From: Burkholderiales bacterium
GTDB taxonomy: Bacteria > Pseudomonadota > Gammaproteobacteria > Burkholderiales > Burkholderiaceae_C
Assembly (NCBI GenBank): GCA_027484405.1
Contig: JAIXTA010000018.1
Coordinates: forward strand, 1-64,000
Direction of reading: 5' to 3'
DNA length: 64,000 bases
Shown here: positions 16,295-25,219 of the stretch, one piece after another
Layout: each line of letters opens with the position of its first letter
Position numbering within the stretch: the first letter of the stretch is position 1
Notes under the pieces: model-generated
Databases searched by the model: none
What the model was told of the DNA's origin: nothing
The model's input: the letters and a program-made list of their open reading frames with translations, nothing else
Translations under genes and position numbers: made by a program

Positions 16295-16735
16295 ATGCAC
16301 AACGCGATCTACGTCAACCTGCCGCTGCGCGACCTGGAGCGCAGCAAGCGCTTCTTTGCCGCCCTGGGCTACACCTTTGATGCGCGCTTCACCAACGCGC
16401 TGGCGGCCGGCATGCAGCTCGGCGAAAACCTGTACTGCATGCTGCTCACGCAGCCCTTCTTTGCGGGCTTCACGCCCAAGCCGATTGCCGACGCGCACGC
16501 GAGTACCGAGGTGCTGATCGCGCTGCCCTGCGAAAGCCGCGCCGCGGTGGATGCGCTGGTGGCCAAGGCCCGTGCCGCCGGCGCAGCCATCCCGCGCGAG
16601 CCGGTGGACCACGGCTTCATGCTTCAGCACGGCTACGAAGACCCGGACGGCCACCTCTGGGAGGTGTTCTGGATGGACCCGGCTGCCGCACCCGCGCAGG
16701 GCGGGGCCGCAACGCAAGACGGGAGCGCCCAATGA
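16295..16735 (+). CDS. VOC/glyoxalase superfamily protein
   Basis: 146 residues. It has paired beta-alpha-beta-beta-beta modules: NLPLRDLERSKRFFAALGY at the start and EDPDGHLWEVFWMD near the end, typical of lactoylglutathione-lyase-like proteins. The acidic E in WEVFW is a usual metal ligand. The substrate is unknown. The stop overlaps the next start as ATGA, so the DUF2164 gene is translationally coupled. Confidence 0.88.
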   Translation: MHNAIYVNLPLRDLERSKRFFAALGYTFDARFTNALAAGMQLGENLYCMLLTQPFFAGFTPKPIADAHASTEVLIALPCESRAAVDALVAKARAAGAAIPREPVDHGFMLQHGYEDPDGHLWEVFWMDPAAAPAQGGAATQDGSAQ

Positions 16736-17007
16736 GCATCGAGCTGCCACGCGAGACCCGCGACGAAGCGGTGGCCTCCATCCAGCGCTACTTCGAGCAG
16801 GCCATGGACGAACCCATCGGCAACATCGCCGCCGGTGCGCTGCTCGGCTTCTTTCTCGAGGAGATCGCGCCGCTCATCTACAACCAGGCGGTGGCCGAGG
16901 TGCAGGAGCGCCTGCAGGCGCGCATCTCGGAGCTGGATCTGGAGGTGCACGAAGAGCCCTTCCAGTACTGGCAGAAGCGCGCTGGCGCAACGCGCGGCCG
17001 GCGCTAG
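16732..17007 (+). CDS. DUF2164 family protein
   Basis: 91 residues containing IELPRETRDEAVASIQRYFE, IGNIAAGALLGFFLEEIAP and YNQAV, the signatures of DUF2164. It is soluble, mostly helical and without signal peptide. The function of this small family is unknown. Coupled by a 4-base overlap to the upstream VOC gene. Confidence 0.87.
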   Translation: MSIELPRETRDEAVASIQRYFEQAMDEPIGNIAAGALLGFFLEEIAPLIYNQAVAEVQERLQARISELDLEVHEEPFQYWQKRAGATRGRR

Positions 17008-17042
17008 CTTTGCGCGGTGCCGCGCCAAGGCGCCTGCCGCAC

Positions 17043-17516
17043 TCAGTTCGGCGCCGGCTTCGGGCGGGGCACATGCTGGTCGATGAGCAGCGAGTTGCCA
17101 TCCGGGTCGGTGACCATGAAGTGCGCCGGGCCTTCAGAGCGCTCGTCGGCCTCCACGTCCAGCGCAAGCCCCTGTGCCTTGAGTGCATGCTGCAGATCAC
17201 GCACGTCCTGAAAGCGCTCAAGCTGCGTGCGGTCCGGGCCCCAGCCGGGGTTGAAGGTCAGGATGTTCTTGGGAAACATGCCCTGGAACAGGCCGATCTT
17301 GGCTGTGCCGTTCTGCACGACGATCCAGCGTTGCTCCAGTTTGCCGCCCACGGGCTTGAAGCCGAGCTTCTCGTAGAAGGCGAGCGATGCGCGGATGTCC
17401 TTGACGGCAAGGCTGACTGAAAACTGGCCGAGTTCCATGGGTGGCTTCTCCTGGGCGGTGGCGATGAGGGACGCACTCGCGAACACGAGGGCGGCAAGGC
17501 AGCGGTTGAGGTGCAT
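17043..17516 (-). CDS. VOC family protein with signal peptide
   Basis: 157 residues from ATG 17514-17516. A signal peptide (LAALVFASASLIATAQ) precedes one VOC module with VKDIRASLAFYEKLGF and FMVTDPDGNSLLIDQH. Exported VOC proteins are less common; the signal is visible but weak, and an upstream start at 17555 would hide it. It is divergent from the AraC/GyrI-type gene 50 bp away, which may control it. Confidence 0.82.
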   Translation of the reverse strand: MHLNRCLAALVFASASLIATAQEKPPMELGQFSVSLAVKDIRASLAFYEKLGFKPVGGKLEQRWIVVQNGTAKIGLFQGMFPKNILTFNPGWGPDRTQLERFQDVRDLQHALKAQGLALDVEADERSEGPAHFMVTDPDGNSLLIDQHVPRPKPAPN

Positions 17517-17565
17517 GGGCGGTGCTTTCAGGTCGGGGTGAGCGATACGATGCATCGGAACCGCC

Positions 17566-18486
17566 TTGCAGACTTGCCAAATCTTGCGAACGCACGCTGA
17601 CGGCTACGCCGCACGCATCAACCGGGCGATCGATCTGATCGTGCGTGATCTCGCGCAGCCGCTCGCACTGGCCGACATTGCCCAGGCGGCCGGATTCTCG
17701 GCATTCCACTTTCACCGCGTCTTCAAGGGCGTGATGGGCGAGACGCTCAATCAGTTCATCAAGCGTCTGCGGCTGGAGCGCGCGCTCTACCTCATGTCGC
17801 ACGCCCCCGGCCGGTCGCTCACGGACGTTGCACTGGACTGCGGCTTTGCCTCGTCGTCGGATTTTTCGCGCTGCTTCCGCCAGCACTTCGGAGCCGCGCC
17901 GCGCCGCTTCGACCTCGACGGCTTCCGGCAGGTGCGTCGCGCCGAGATGGAGCGCATCCTCGCGCAGCAGGCCACCGGGCCGCGGGCCCAGCCTGCACCT
18001 GAACCGGGCGAAGGCGCGGCCTTCGACGTGCGCCTGCGCGATCTGCCGGCGCGAACGGTGGCGTATGTGCGGGTGTTCCAGCCCTACCGACCGGGCGCAG
18101 CCGAAGGCGCCTTCGAGCAGCTGCTGCAGTGGGCAAGCGCCCGCGGGCTGGAAGGCGGCCAGTGGCTGGGCTACATGTGGGACGAGCCGGAGATCGTGGC
18201 GCTGGCGGACTGCCGCTATGACGTGGCGCTGGTGGTGGACGCCGCCTGCCACGACGGCGCAGTGGGCCGCTACGACTTTCCGGCCATGCGCGTGGCCGAG
18301 ATCGAGGTGCGCGGTCCGATCGAGCTGGAGATGCGCGCCTTGGAGCACCTGTATGACGTGTGGCTGCCGACCAGCGGCTACCTCCCGGCCGACCAGCCCT
18401 GCTTTGAATCCTGGTGCGGGCTGCCGTTTGCCCACGGGACCGCGCACTTCGAACTCAGCTGCCAGCTGCCCGTCGTCAAGGCCTGA
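17566..18486 (+). CDS. AraC-family regulator with GyrI-like effector domain
   Basis: 306 residues. Two AraC helix-turn-helix motifs lie at about 15-110 (ADIAQAAGFSAFHFHRVFK and DVALDCGFASSSDFSRCFR). A GyrI-like small-molecule-binding domain follows at about 150-306 (VRLRDLPARTVAYVRVF, FELSCQLPV). This layout matches Rob/SoxS-like multidrug or stress regulators. The best start is a TTG at 17566; no in-frame ATG fits, so start confidence is low. Confidence 0.87.
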   Translation: MQTCQILRTHADGYAARINRAIDLIVRDLAQPLALADIAQAAGFSAFHFHRVFKGVMGETLNQFIKRLRLERALYLMSHAPGRSLTDVALDCGFASSSDFSRCFRQHFGAAPRRFDLDGFRQVRRAEMERILAQQATGPRAQPAPEPGEGAAFDVRLRDLPARTVAYVRVFQPYRPGAAEGAFEQLLQWASARGLEGGQWLGYMWDEPEIVALADCRYDVALVVDAACHDGAVGRYDFPAMRVAEIEVRGPIELEMRALEHLYDVWLPTSGYLPADQPCFESWCGLPFAHGTAHFELSCQLPVVKA

Positions 18487-18757
18487 GATCGGCCTTCGCA
18501 CCAGCCCGCGCGGCGTGCGACTTCCTGTGGCGTGCCCCGTGCGGGTCAGGCGCTGGGCATGTGCCTCCTGCGCAAGCGCCGCGCTCTGCCCGAGCCCGCG
18601 CGCGCCGCGAGCGAAGACGGATGCATGACATGCACAGGCCCGCCTGTCGGATAAGTCGATGCCCGGCGACCATGATGCGTAAGCTCAGTCGGTTCGCCAC
18701 TTCATTCATCACTGCGGCCTGAGGCACGCGTGGCGAACCGGGCTGCTGGAGTCTGTC

Positions 18758-19051
18758 ATGAGCACCCACAGCGAGTATCTCGCGCAGATGTCAACGCGTC
18801 TCACCCAATGGGACGCAGAACTGGATCGCCTGGCAAGTGAAGGCGAATCCCGGCGGGCCACCGTGCGTGCCGCCTACTACGACCGCGTGAAGCTGCTTCG
18901 CGCCAACCGCTCGATCGCCGACAAGACCTTCAGCGACCTGCAGGCCGCCACCGAGTCTGCGGGCGACGCCCTGCGGGACAACGCCCAGAAGGCCTGGGAC
19001 TCCCTGCGTCGCGCGCTGGAGAAGGCCACCACCGACCTGCACAAGCTCTAG
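18758..19051 (+). CDS. Small coiled-coil protein
   Basis: 97 residues, almost wholly helical with heptad-like spacing (LTQWDAELDRLASEGESRR, LRDNAQKAWDSLRRALEKA). No signal peptide or membrane segment. It resembles small coiled-coil stress-type proteins but no family is firmly recognised. Followed by two further small genes on the same strand. Confidence 0.65.
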   Translation: MSTHSEYLAQMSTRLTQWDAELDRLASEGESRRATVRAAYYDRVKLLRANRSIADKTFSDLQAATESAGDALRDNAQKAWDSLRRALEKATTDLHKL

Positions 19052-19209
19052 GCGCGGACAACCCGATCGACAGCTGCGGCCTGGCCGCCTGCACCGTGCC
19101 CACGCCTGGCGCCCGGCGGGTCGCTCCCATTCCCCGCGCGCCCCCAACGCGCTCCGACGCGTTGACCTGGGCCCTCCCAGGTGCGCACTCTCACGAAAGC
19201 AGCTTCATC

Positions 19210-19590
19210 ATGAACACGCAAAAGACCCCCCGCGCACGTGCGGGACGCACAACCCCCGCCACCGAATCGGCCCGCTCGCCGCCGGCTGCGGCCCGGCCCG
19301 CATCCGGTCCGGCGCACCAGGGCACGGCGGCACCCTGGCAGCTGCGTCAGGCCCTGCTCGGGCTGGCACGGCGCAGCGCGGTGCCACGGCCCAAGAAGCT
19401 TTCCTCCGGACCGGCGGCACGCACAGGCACCCCGGCCGCTGCATTGCAGGCCGGCGCCAGCGCCCAGCCGCAGGCGGTTCCACCGCCAGACGGCACGGCC
19501 GTGCCCGAGGCGCCGACGGCGCCACGAGTGGTCTCGCGCATTCCAGTGGGTGCGCGCGACCCGATGCTGCCCCAGGTGATGCCGGCATGA
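19210..19590 (+). CDS. Unrecognised low-complexity protein
   Basis: 126 residues, rich in Ala, Pro, Arg and Gly, with no recognised domain and little predicted structure apart from a short helix (QLRQALLGLARRS). Its stop overlaps the next start as ATGA. An antisense frame covers the same DNA, so coding status is not certain; the coupling to the following frame favours this strand. Confidence 0.45.
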   Translation: MNTQKTPRARAGRTTPATESARSPPAAARPASGPAHQGTAAPWQLRQALLGLARRSAVPRPKKLSSGPAARTGTPAAALQAGASAQPQAVPPPDGTAVPEAPTAPRVVSRIPVGARDPMLPQVMPA

Positions 19591-20081
19591 TCCGCATCAA
19601 TCATCTGCGAGCCGGCACGCAGCGCAGCCTGCCCGCGCTCATGCGCGTCCTCATCGCCGGGCCCCGCGGCCGCACGACCGCGAAGCTCGATGCCGCACAG
19701 CGCCGTGCGCTCGACGTGCTCGCCAACGAGGGCGGCTCCACCCGGGACCTCGAGCCGCTTGCCGTGCCGCTTGCCGAGCCGGCGGCCGAGCCGGTTGCAG
19801 TACGCAGCCCGCCGAGTCCGCACTGCATGCTGCTCATGGCGCCGGCGGCCGAGCTGCCGGGCCGCCCCGGCCACGACACGCCGGACCGTGCGCCTGATGC
19901 ACCGGCCGCCCCCAGTGCCGCAGACCTCGCCTTGATGCGGGCGCTGTCCATCACGCAGGAGGGCGGGGGCTTTGTCTTTCATGCGCAGCGCTTCGGCAGC
20001 CTGCGCGAGGCGGTCGATCTGGCGCGCCGCAGTCCGCTGGAACGCTGGCACGCGCTCGTTCCGCCCAAGCCGGTCCGGTGA
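19587..20081 (+). CDS. Unrecognised protein coupled to the preceding gene
   Basis: 164 residues, not recognised. Residues 1-50 (LDAAQRRALDVLANEGG) and the C-terminus (GGGFVFHAQRFGSLREAVDLARRSPLERWHALV, read in parts) look folded, separated by a Pro/Ala-rich linker. The start lies inside the stop of the preceding gene. Possibly a small regulatory or accessory protein; no function is proposed. Confidence 0.5.
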   Translation: MIRINHLRAGTQRSLPALMRVLIAGPRGRTTAKLDAAQRRALDVLANEGGSTRDLEPLAVPLAEPAAEPVAVRSPPSPHCMLLMAPAAELPGRPGHDTPDRAPDAPAAPSAADLALMRALSITQEGGGFVFHAQRFGSLREAVDLARRSPLERWHALVPPKPVR

Positions 20082-20111
20082 ACGCGCCGGCGCCGGCCGA
20101 GCGAGCTCCGC

Positions 20112-20879
20112 TCAATCCGCCAGCCGTGCATGCAGACCGGGCAGGCGCAGGCCGTCGGCCGCGGGCAGCAGGCGCTGGTCGTGCACATACTCGGCATGTG
20201 CCTCGATCTGCCAGTGCTCGCGGGCAAAACGGCGTTTGAGCTGCTGCGCCAGCGCAAGGAAGCTCAGCGCATCGTCGGCATTGCTGTCCAGGTGCACGGT
20301 GCCCTGCGCGCGAGTCTCGATGAGCCGCAGCAGGGCCGCGGCGGTGTCCGGCATGAAACTGCAGGCAGGCACCCAGGCCGTGCTGGCGCGGATGCGGCCG
20401 TCGCGGGCCTGTTCGGCATCCAGCGCCGCGAGCATGTTGTTGCCCTGGGCGGCGCCGTCGTCGCCCGCATCGATCTGCCAGCCGATGCGGGCCATGCAGG
20501 CCTGCGGGTTCGCTTCGCGCACTGCGTCCTCGCAGCGGATCTTGTACTGGCCGTAGTCGTCGCGGGCGTTGCGCGCGTCTTCCACGCGGTGCGGCCCGTC
20601 GGGCACGTGGTCAAACACCATGGCGGTGCTGGTGAACACGAAGGGCGCGCCATGCTCGCCCGCCCAGCGCGCCAGCAGCCCGGCCCAGGCTTCTGCACCA
20701 AAGCCCAGGTGGGCGATGGCGTCTGGCGTTGCGAGGTCGAGCCAGGCGCGGCAGGCGGGCAGGTTTTCGGGCGGCACCTGGCGGCGGTCCCAGCCCAGCA
20801 CGGTGTGGCCGGCCGCCTGCGCGGCGCGCGCCAGGTGCGGGGCGAGGGTGCCGTTCAGGCCGGTGATGAGCAGTTGCAT
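20112..20879 (-). CDS. NAD(P)-dependent sugar-nucleotide-type reductase (RmlD/epimerase-like)
   Basis: 255 residues from ATG 20877-20879. An extended-SDR Rossmann start (LLITGLNGTLAPHLARAA) is followed by FTSTAMVFD and YGQYK (YxxxK catalytic pair), as in dTDP-4-dehydrorhamnose reductases and other NAD-dependent epimerases. No sugar-biosynthesis genes are nearby, so the substrate is unknown. Convergent with the coupled small genes. Confidence 0.85.
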   Translation of the reverse strand: MQLLITGLNGTLAPHLARAAQAAGHTVLGWDRRQVPPENLPACRAWLDLATPDAIAHLGFGAEAWAGLLARWAGEHGAPFVFTSTAMVFDHVPDGPHRVEDARNARDDYGQYKIRCEDAVREANPQACMARIGWQIDAGDDGAAQGNNMLAALDAEQARDGRIRASTAWVPACSFMPDTAAALLRLIETRAQGTVHLDSNADDALSFLALAQQLKRRFAREHWQIEAHAEYVHDQRLLPAADGLRLPGLHARLAD

Positions 20880-21313
20880 GAGCAGCACTTTAGGCGCTGC
20901 GCGGCGAGCCTTCAGCCGTGTCCGTGCGCCCTGCACCTGTCGGCGTGGCCTCCCACCGCTGCAACCGCGTCAGCCGGCTGACCGGGCCAGTCGGGCTTTG
21001 CTTGACGCTTTGCGGCTCTGCAACAAGACTGCGAGGTATCTGACCGCAGAGTCAGTAAATGATCCAGCGCCCGCGAGATCGATTGTGTTCACGGCCCGCC
21101 ACCTTGGCGCCCTCCTGACCGTGCACCGCCCGAATTCCAAGACGCTGTCTCTTCTCCTGCAAGGCTCGAAGCGCACGGTCCCCGGTGATGTTCCGGGGGC
21201 CGGTTGCGTCTGGTTCTGAGTGCGCCTGCGGCGCGCGTCGGAACGGATGAGCCGATTTCCGGGCTCGCGCCCCGCGCTGAGCGCCCGCTCAAGAACACGC
21301 TCTCCACGCCGTC
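20880..21313. other. Intergenic region upstream of MFS gene
   Basis: 433 bp with no gene. The only structure I see is the small inverted repeat CTGAC-N6-GTCAG at 21040-21055, a candidate operator for the MFS gene. Confidence 0.4.
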
Positions 21314-22645
21314 ATGACCGCCGTATCGCTCACCGCCCGCCAGGAAAGCCGTCTGCTCGGCACCCTGGCCGGCATCCAGTTCACGCACATCCTGGACTTC
21401 ATGATCATGATGCCGCTGGCGCCGATGCTCTCGCGCGCCTTCGGCCTGTCGCCGGCGCAGTTCGGCCTGCTGGTGTCGATCTACACCCTGGCCGCCGCCG
21501 TGACCGCTGTGCTGGCGGCCAGCGCGGTGGACCGCTTCGATCGGCGGAAGTTGGTGCTGGCTCTCTATGCCGCCTTCAGCCTGGCCACCGCGGCCTGCGC
21601 GCTGGCGCCCGGCTACTGGACGCTGATGATCGCGCGCGCCGCAGCGGGTGCCTTTGGCGGCGTGCTCGGGGCCATGGTGCAGACCTACATCGGCGACACC
21701 ATCCCCTACGAGCGGCGCGGCCGCGCCACCGGCATCGTCATGGCGGCGTTCTCGCTGTCCACGGTGGTGGGCGTGCCGCTCGGTCTGTTCCTGGCCAGCC
21801 ATGTGCCGGCCCTGGGCTGGCGCGCGCCCTTCATCTTTGCGGCGGTGCTGGGCGGTGGCCTGTGGCTGTTTGCGCGCAGCACGCTGCCCTCCATTCCGGC
21901 GCGCGTGGGGCCGATGCGGCAAGGGGGCGTTGCCGACAGCCTGGCGCCGATGCGCGATGTGCTCAGCGACCCCAATCACTGGCGCGCCTATGCATTCATC
22001 GCGCTGATGATGTTTGCCAGCTTCACGGTGATTCCCTTCATCACCCTGTACCTGACCTCGAACGTGGGCTTCTCCGAGAAGCTGCTGCCGCTGATGTACC
22101 TGATCGGCGGGGCCGGCACCTTCTTCACCAGCCGCTGGTTCGGCAAGCTGGCCGATCAATACGGCAAGGCGCGCGTGTACCGCTGGCTGGCGGTGGCCGC
22201 GATGCTGCCCATCCTGCTGCTCACGCACCTGCCGCCCGTGCCGGTGTGGGCCGTGGTCGGCGTGGCGGCGCTGTTCTTCATTCTGGTCAGCGGCCGCTTT
22301 GCGCCGGGCATGGCCATGGTGACCTCGGCCGGCCAGCCGCGCGTGCGGGGCGCCTTCATGAGCCTGAACACGGCTGTGCAGAACGCGGCCAGCGGCACCG
22401 CGGCCTTTGTGGCCGGGCTGATCGTGACCAAGCAGGCCGACGGCACGCTCGCCCACTACAACGTGGTCGGCTATGTGGCGGTTGCGGCGGGCGTGCTCAG
22501 CATCTGGCTGGCCGGGCGCGTGAAGCCGGTGGACGCCGCCGGGCAGCCCGGCGCGGAGCCTGTGCGCAGCGAAGCGGCCCCCGTCACCGCGGCCACCCCC
22601 ACGCCTGCAGCCGCCCAGGTGGCGCCGGTGCGCGCTGCAGAATAG
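21314..22645 (+). CDS. MFS transporter (drug/metabolite efflux type)
   Basis: 443 residues with twelve hydrophobic segments. FDRRKLVLAL after the second helix is the MFS loop motif and GVPLGLFLAS corresponds to the antiporter-type region in helix 5. This favours a proton-coupled efflux carrier of the DHA/AraJ type. The C-terminal 40 residues are Ala/Pro-rich. A possible operator lies at 21040-21055. Substrate unknown. Confidence 0.88.
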   Translation: MTAVSLTARQESRLLGTLAGIQFTHILDFMIMMPLAPMLSRAFGLSPAQFGLLVSIYTLAAAVTAVLAASAVDRFDRRKLVLALYAAFSLATAACALAPGYWTLMIARAAAGAFGGVLGAMVQTYIGDTIPYERRGRATGIVMAAFSLSTVVGVPLGLFLASHVPALGWRAPFIFAAVLGGGLWLFARSTLPSIPARVGPMRQGGVADSLAPMRDVLSDPNHWRAYAFIALMMFASFTVIPFITLYLTSNVGFSEKLLPLMYLIGGAGTFFTSRWFGKLADQYGKARVYRWLAVAAMLPILLLTHLPPVPVWAVVGVAALFFILVSGRFAPGMAMVTSAGQPRVRGAFMSLNTAVQNAASGTAAFVAGLIVTKQADGTLAHYNVVGYVAVAAGVLSIWLAGRVKPVDAAGQPGAEPVRSEAAPVTAATPTPAAAQVAPVRAAE

Positions 22646-22652
22646 TTCATTT

Positions 22653-22754
22653 TCGGACTGATTTTCCGATTAATCAGATATCCGACTTCTCGCGCATCAG
22701 ACAAGCGAGAAGCCGGTTTCTGGCCACCAAAAATAAGTTGATTTCGGCCAGAAA
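22653..22754. terminator. Two hairpins between convergent genes
   Basis: An AT-rich hairpin (CTGATT at 22658 pairing with AATCAG at 22672, extended by TCGGA/TCCGA) is followed by TTTCTGGCC (22717-22725) pairing with GGCCAGAAA (22746-22754). They sit just between the MFS stop and the stop of the YciB-like gene, so probably end transcription from both sides. ACAAGCGAGAAGCC between them resembles the dispersed repeat's edge. Confidence 0.55.
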
Positions 22755-22756
22755 AA

Positions 22757-23719
22757 CTAAGCCGAAGCCTCACCGGGTTCGGCATCGGTGCGGCGGGCAA
22801 ATCGCAGCACCGCAAAGAACAGCGCCACGCTGATCACGATGTCCACGAAGGTCGTGTAGAACAGCCAGGTGTCGGTGCTGGCCACGCGCGCCACCAGCCA
22901 GTTCAGCACCGCCATGAACAGGCCTACGCCGCCCAGACCGAGCGTGAAGCGCGCCGGGTCGATCGGCTGCAGGATGTAGCGCTGCATGCGCACCCCGAAG
23001 TAGCGCCCGCCGTTGCCCAGCGCGTCGCTGAGCATGAGCCCGGCCACAAACAGGCCGAGGATCGTGCCCTTCATCTTCACCATGTCCTCGTCGTCAAAGA
23101 CGAGCGAGAAGCCGGCGCTCACCAGCAGCATGAAGATGCCGAACATCGCCAGGCCACCCAGCAGGTCCACGCGCACAAAGCGCTGAATGACCACGATGGC
23201 CAGCCCCGCTCCCGCACCCACCAGCGCCGCCGTGGTGAGGTTGGTGAACTTGGCCACCACAAAGAACAGCAGGCCCAGCGCAAGGTCCACGTAGAGCGAG
23301 TACTTGTTGCGGTTCCACTGCTCGGTCTGCCGTTGCTGCTCGGCCTGGGCGCGGGCCTGCACCACGGGATCGGCGCTGCTGTCGACCAGCTTGCGCGACC
23401 AGGCCGGCCATTCGATGGTGCGCCCCGGGTGACTCTCGTGCACGAGCTGGCCGTCGAGATGCACGGCAATCGCCACGCTCCAGCTGTTGATGTAGCCGGC
23501 CGTGACCGCGAGCTGTCGGCCGTCGGCCAGCTGGGTGCGCAGCACATGATTGCGTTGCCCGCCGGGCTCGGTGTAGAGCGTGCTGTCCTGTGCGAGCACC
23601 CGGCCGTCGAGCGCGAGGGTGCTGGTCAGGGTCTTGAAGTCCACGCGCGTGGTGGCGAGGTAGGTCCGGCCGTCGATCTCGAAGCGGCGCGTGTAGGTCC
23701 AAAGCGTCATGGCCGTCAT
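22757..23719 (-). CDS. Two-part membrane protein, C-terminus like YciB/IspZ septation protein
   Basis: 320 residues from ATG 23717-23719 (23710 also possible). Residues 1-130 are soluble and strand-rich (YTRRFEIDGRTYLATTRVD). The C-terminal 185 residues have about five membrane helices in the pattern of the IspZ/YciB inner-membrane septation family (YSLYVDLALGLLFFVVAKF-like start). Canonical YciB is about 180 residues without the N-terminal domain, so this is a fusion or a distinct family. Family assignment is by pattern only. Confidence 0.7.
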   Translation of the reverse strand: MTAMTLWTYTRRFEIDGRTYLATTRVDFKTLTSTLALDGRVLAQDSTLYTEPGGQRNHVLRTQLADGRQLAVTAGYINSWSVAIAVHLDGQLVHESHPGRTIEWPAWSRKLVDSSADPVVQARAQAEQQRQTEQWNRNKYSLYVDLALGLLFFVVAKFTNLTTAALVGAGAGLAIVVIQRFVRVDLLGGLAMFGIFMLLVSAGFSLVFDDEDMVKMKGTILGLFVAGLMLSDALGNGGRYFGVRMQRYILQPIDPARFTLGLGGVGLFMAVLNWLVARVASTDTWLFYTTFVDIVISVALFFAVLRFARRTDAEPGEASA

Positions 23720-23865
23720 TGTGGGTGGCGCATCGCGCAGGGTCACTTGGGGTTTGCCGCGCTGCGGCAAATGGCGGTGTGAATGGCGCAATGCGCCGCA
23801 TGAACGGTGAACCGGGGCAGGCTGCGCCGCGCGATCAGGTGCCGCCCGCCCGGGCTGCGTGCGTC

Positions 23866-24765
23866 TCAGGCGGCCTGCACCGCCGCGCCGTCGATCAGGA
23901 TCAGCTGCGGCCGGCTGCCGATCAACTGCGACAGACTCAGGCCGAACATGTCTCGAAACGCGGTGGACAGATGCGCGCTGCTGGCGAATCCGGCATCCAG
24001 CGCGGCCTGCGTCATGCTCTGCCCGGCGGCAACAGCCTGCACCACCTGCCGCATGCGCGCCCAGAGCCGAAAGCGCCGGAAGGGCACCTCCGTCTGCGCC
24101 TTGAACAGATGCTGGAAGCGCGAGACCGACAGACCCGCGCGCGCCGCCCAGGGTGCAATGCCCGACTCGTCGCCGGGGGCCTGAAGGAGCGCGTCGAGCA
24201 GCGGCGCAAGTCGCGCGTCGATGCGCGACGCCTGGCCGGCGGCCCGCCCGCGAGAGCGCACAAGCACGGCCTGCGCCGCCGCCGTCCCGGGTTGCCGGCG
24301 CAGTTGCGCCAGTGCATCCAGCCAGTGCGCTTCGTCATCGAGTTCGAGGCCCGCGCCCGCCATGGCGTGCCTGCAGCGTGCGCGCCATGTGCGCCAGGCC
24401 GGGCTCGCGGCATCCAGATAGAGGAACGCGCAGTCGCCCGCGGCATGCAGCGCATGCAGGCTGGCCGGTTCGATCAGCGCAGACCGGCAGCGCACGATGC
24501 CGCCGGCAGGTTGCCTGGCATCCACGGCCAGATGCAGCGTGTCGTCCAGCGCAAAGGCCAGAACCGCCACGGCGTTGCGGTGTGGCGTGAGCCCGAAGGA
24601 TGGGCCGAGGTACAGGGCCTGCGCGCCCCATGCCGCCAGGATCGGCCGGGCCCGCAGTGGCGCGGCCGGCGCGTGCTCGGCGCAGCCGGTTTCTGGAAGC
24701 GCAGCCGCCCCGGCCTGCCTAGGATCCGACCCTGTCTTCAACGAGGATTCCGAGCGAGTTGCCAT
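23866..24765 (-). CDS. AraC-family transcriptional regulator
   Basis: About 300 residues. The C-terminus holds two HTH motifs (WAARAGLSVSRFQHLFK and QAALDAGFASSAHLSTAFR) of the AraC family; the N-terminal part is an unrecognised effector domain. The true start is unclear. ATG 24763-24765 overlaps, in the base run CATG, the ATG of the divergent membrane gene, and a shorter start such as TTG near 24742 is possible. It may control the adjacent membrane-protein gene. Confidence 0.8.
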   Translation of the reverse strand: MATRSESSLKTGSDPRQAGAAALPETGCAEHAPAAPLRARPILAAWGAQALYLGPSFGLTPHRNAVAVLAFALDDTLHLAVDARQPAGGIVRCRSALIEPASLHALHAAGDCAFLYLDAASPAWRTWRARCRHAMAGAGLELDDEAHWLDALAQLRRQPGTAAAQAVLVRSRGRAAGQASRIDARLAPLLDALLQAPGDESGIAPWAARAGLSVSRFQHLFKAQTEVPFRRFRLWARMRQVVQAVAAGQSMTQAALDAGFASSAHLSTAFRDMFGLSLSQLIGSRPQLILIDGAAVQAA

Positions 24766-25141
24766 GTCCATTGCCATCCAGATCTGTCTCATTGTCGTGG
24801 GTCTCATCCACCTGCTGCCCGTCATGGGTGTGCTCGGGGGCGCCCAGTTGCAGCGCCTGTACGGCCTGCCGCTGAGCGATCCGAACCTGCTGGTGCTGCT
24901 GCAGCATCGCGCGCTGCTCTTCGGTCTGCTGGGCGTCTTCTTGATTGCCGCCGCGTGGCGCACGGAACTGCGGCCCTGGGCCTATGTGGGCTGCGGCATC
25001 AGTGCGGGGGCGTTCATCCTGATCGCCAGCCTGCATCCGACGCACAACGCATTGATCCAGCGCGTGGTGCTGGCCGACTGGGTTGCGGTGGCGCTGCTGG
25101 GGATCGCCGTCGCGCTGGAGGCCCTGGCGCGCCGGCCCTGA
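24764..25141 (+). CDS. Small four-helix membrane protein
   Basis: 125 residues with four hydrophobic helices (LIVVGLIHLLPVMGVLG, ALLFGLLGVFLIAAAW, YVGCGISAGAFILIAS, DWVAVALLGIAVALEAL). Similar small proteins are of unknown function. Divergent from the AraC gene. Confidence 0.7.
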   Translation: MSIAIQICLIVVGLIHLLPVMGVLGGAQLQRLYGLPLSDPNLLVLLQHRALLFGLLGVFLIAAAWRTELRPWAYVGCGISAGAFILIASLHPTHNALIQRVVLADWVAVALLGIAVALEALARRP

Positions 25142-25219
25142 GCCGCCACACAAGACAAGCGCAGGCCGGCCGGCCCACAATGCAGGCGGTGGCCGATCTT
25201 CGGCCGAGGGAGGCAGACG

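Noticed and set aside
19347-20051. 234-codon antisense frame over the coupled small genes
   Set aside because: It lacks recognisable domains and conflicts with the ATGA-coupled plus-strand pair, though coding on either strand is not proven.
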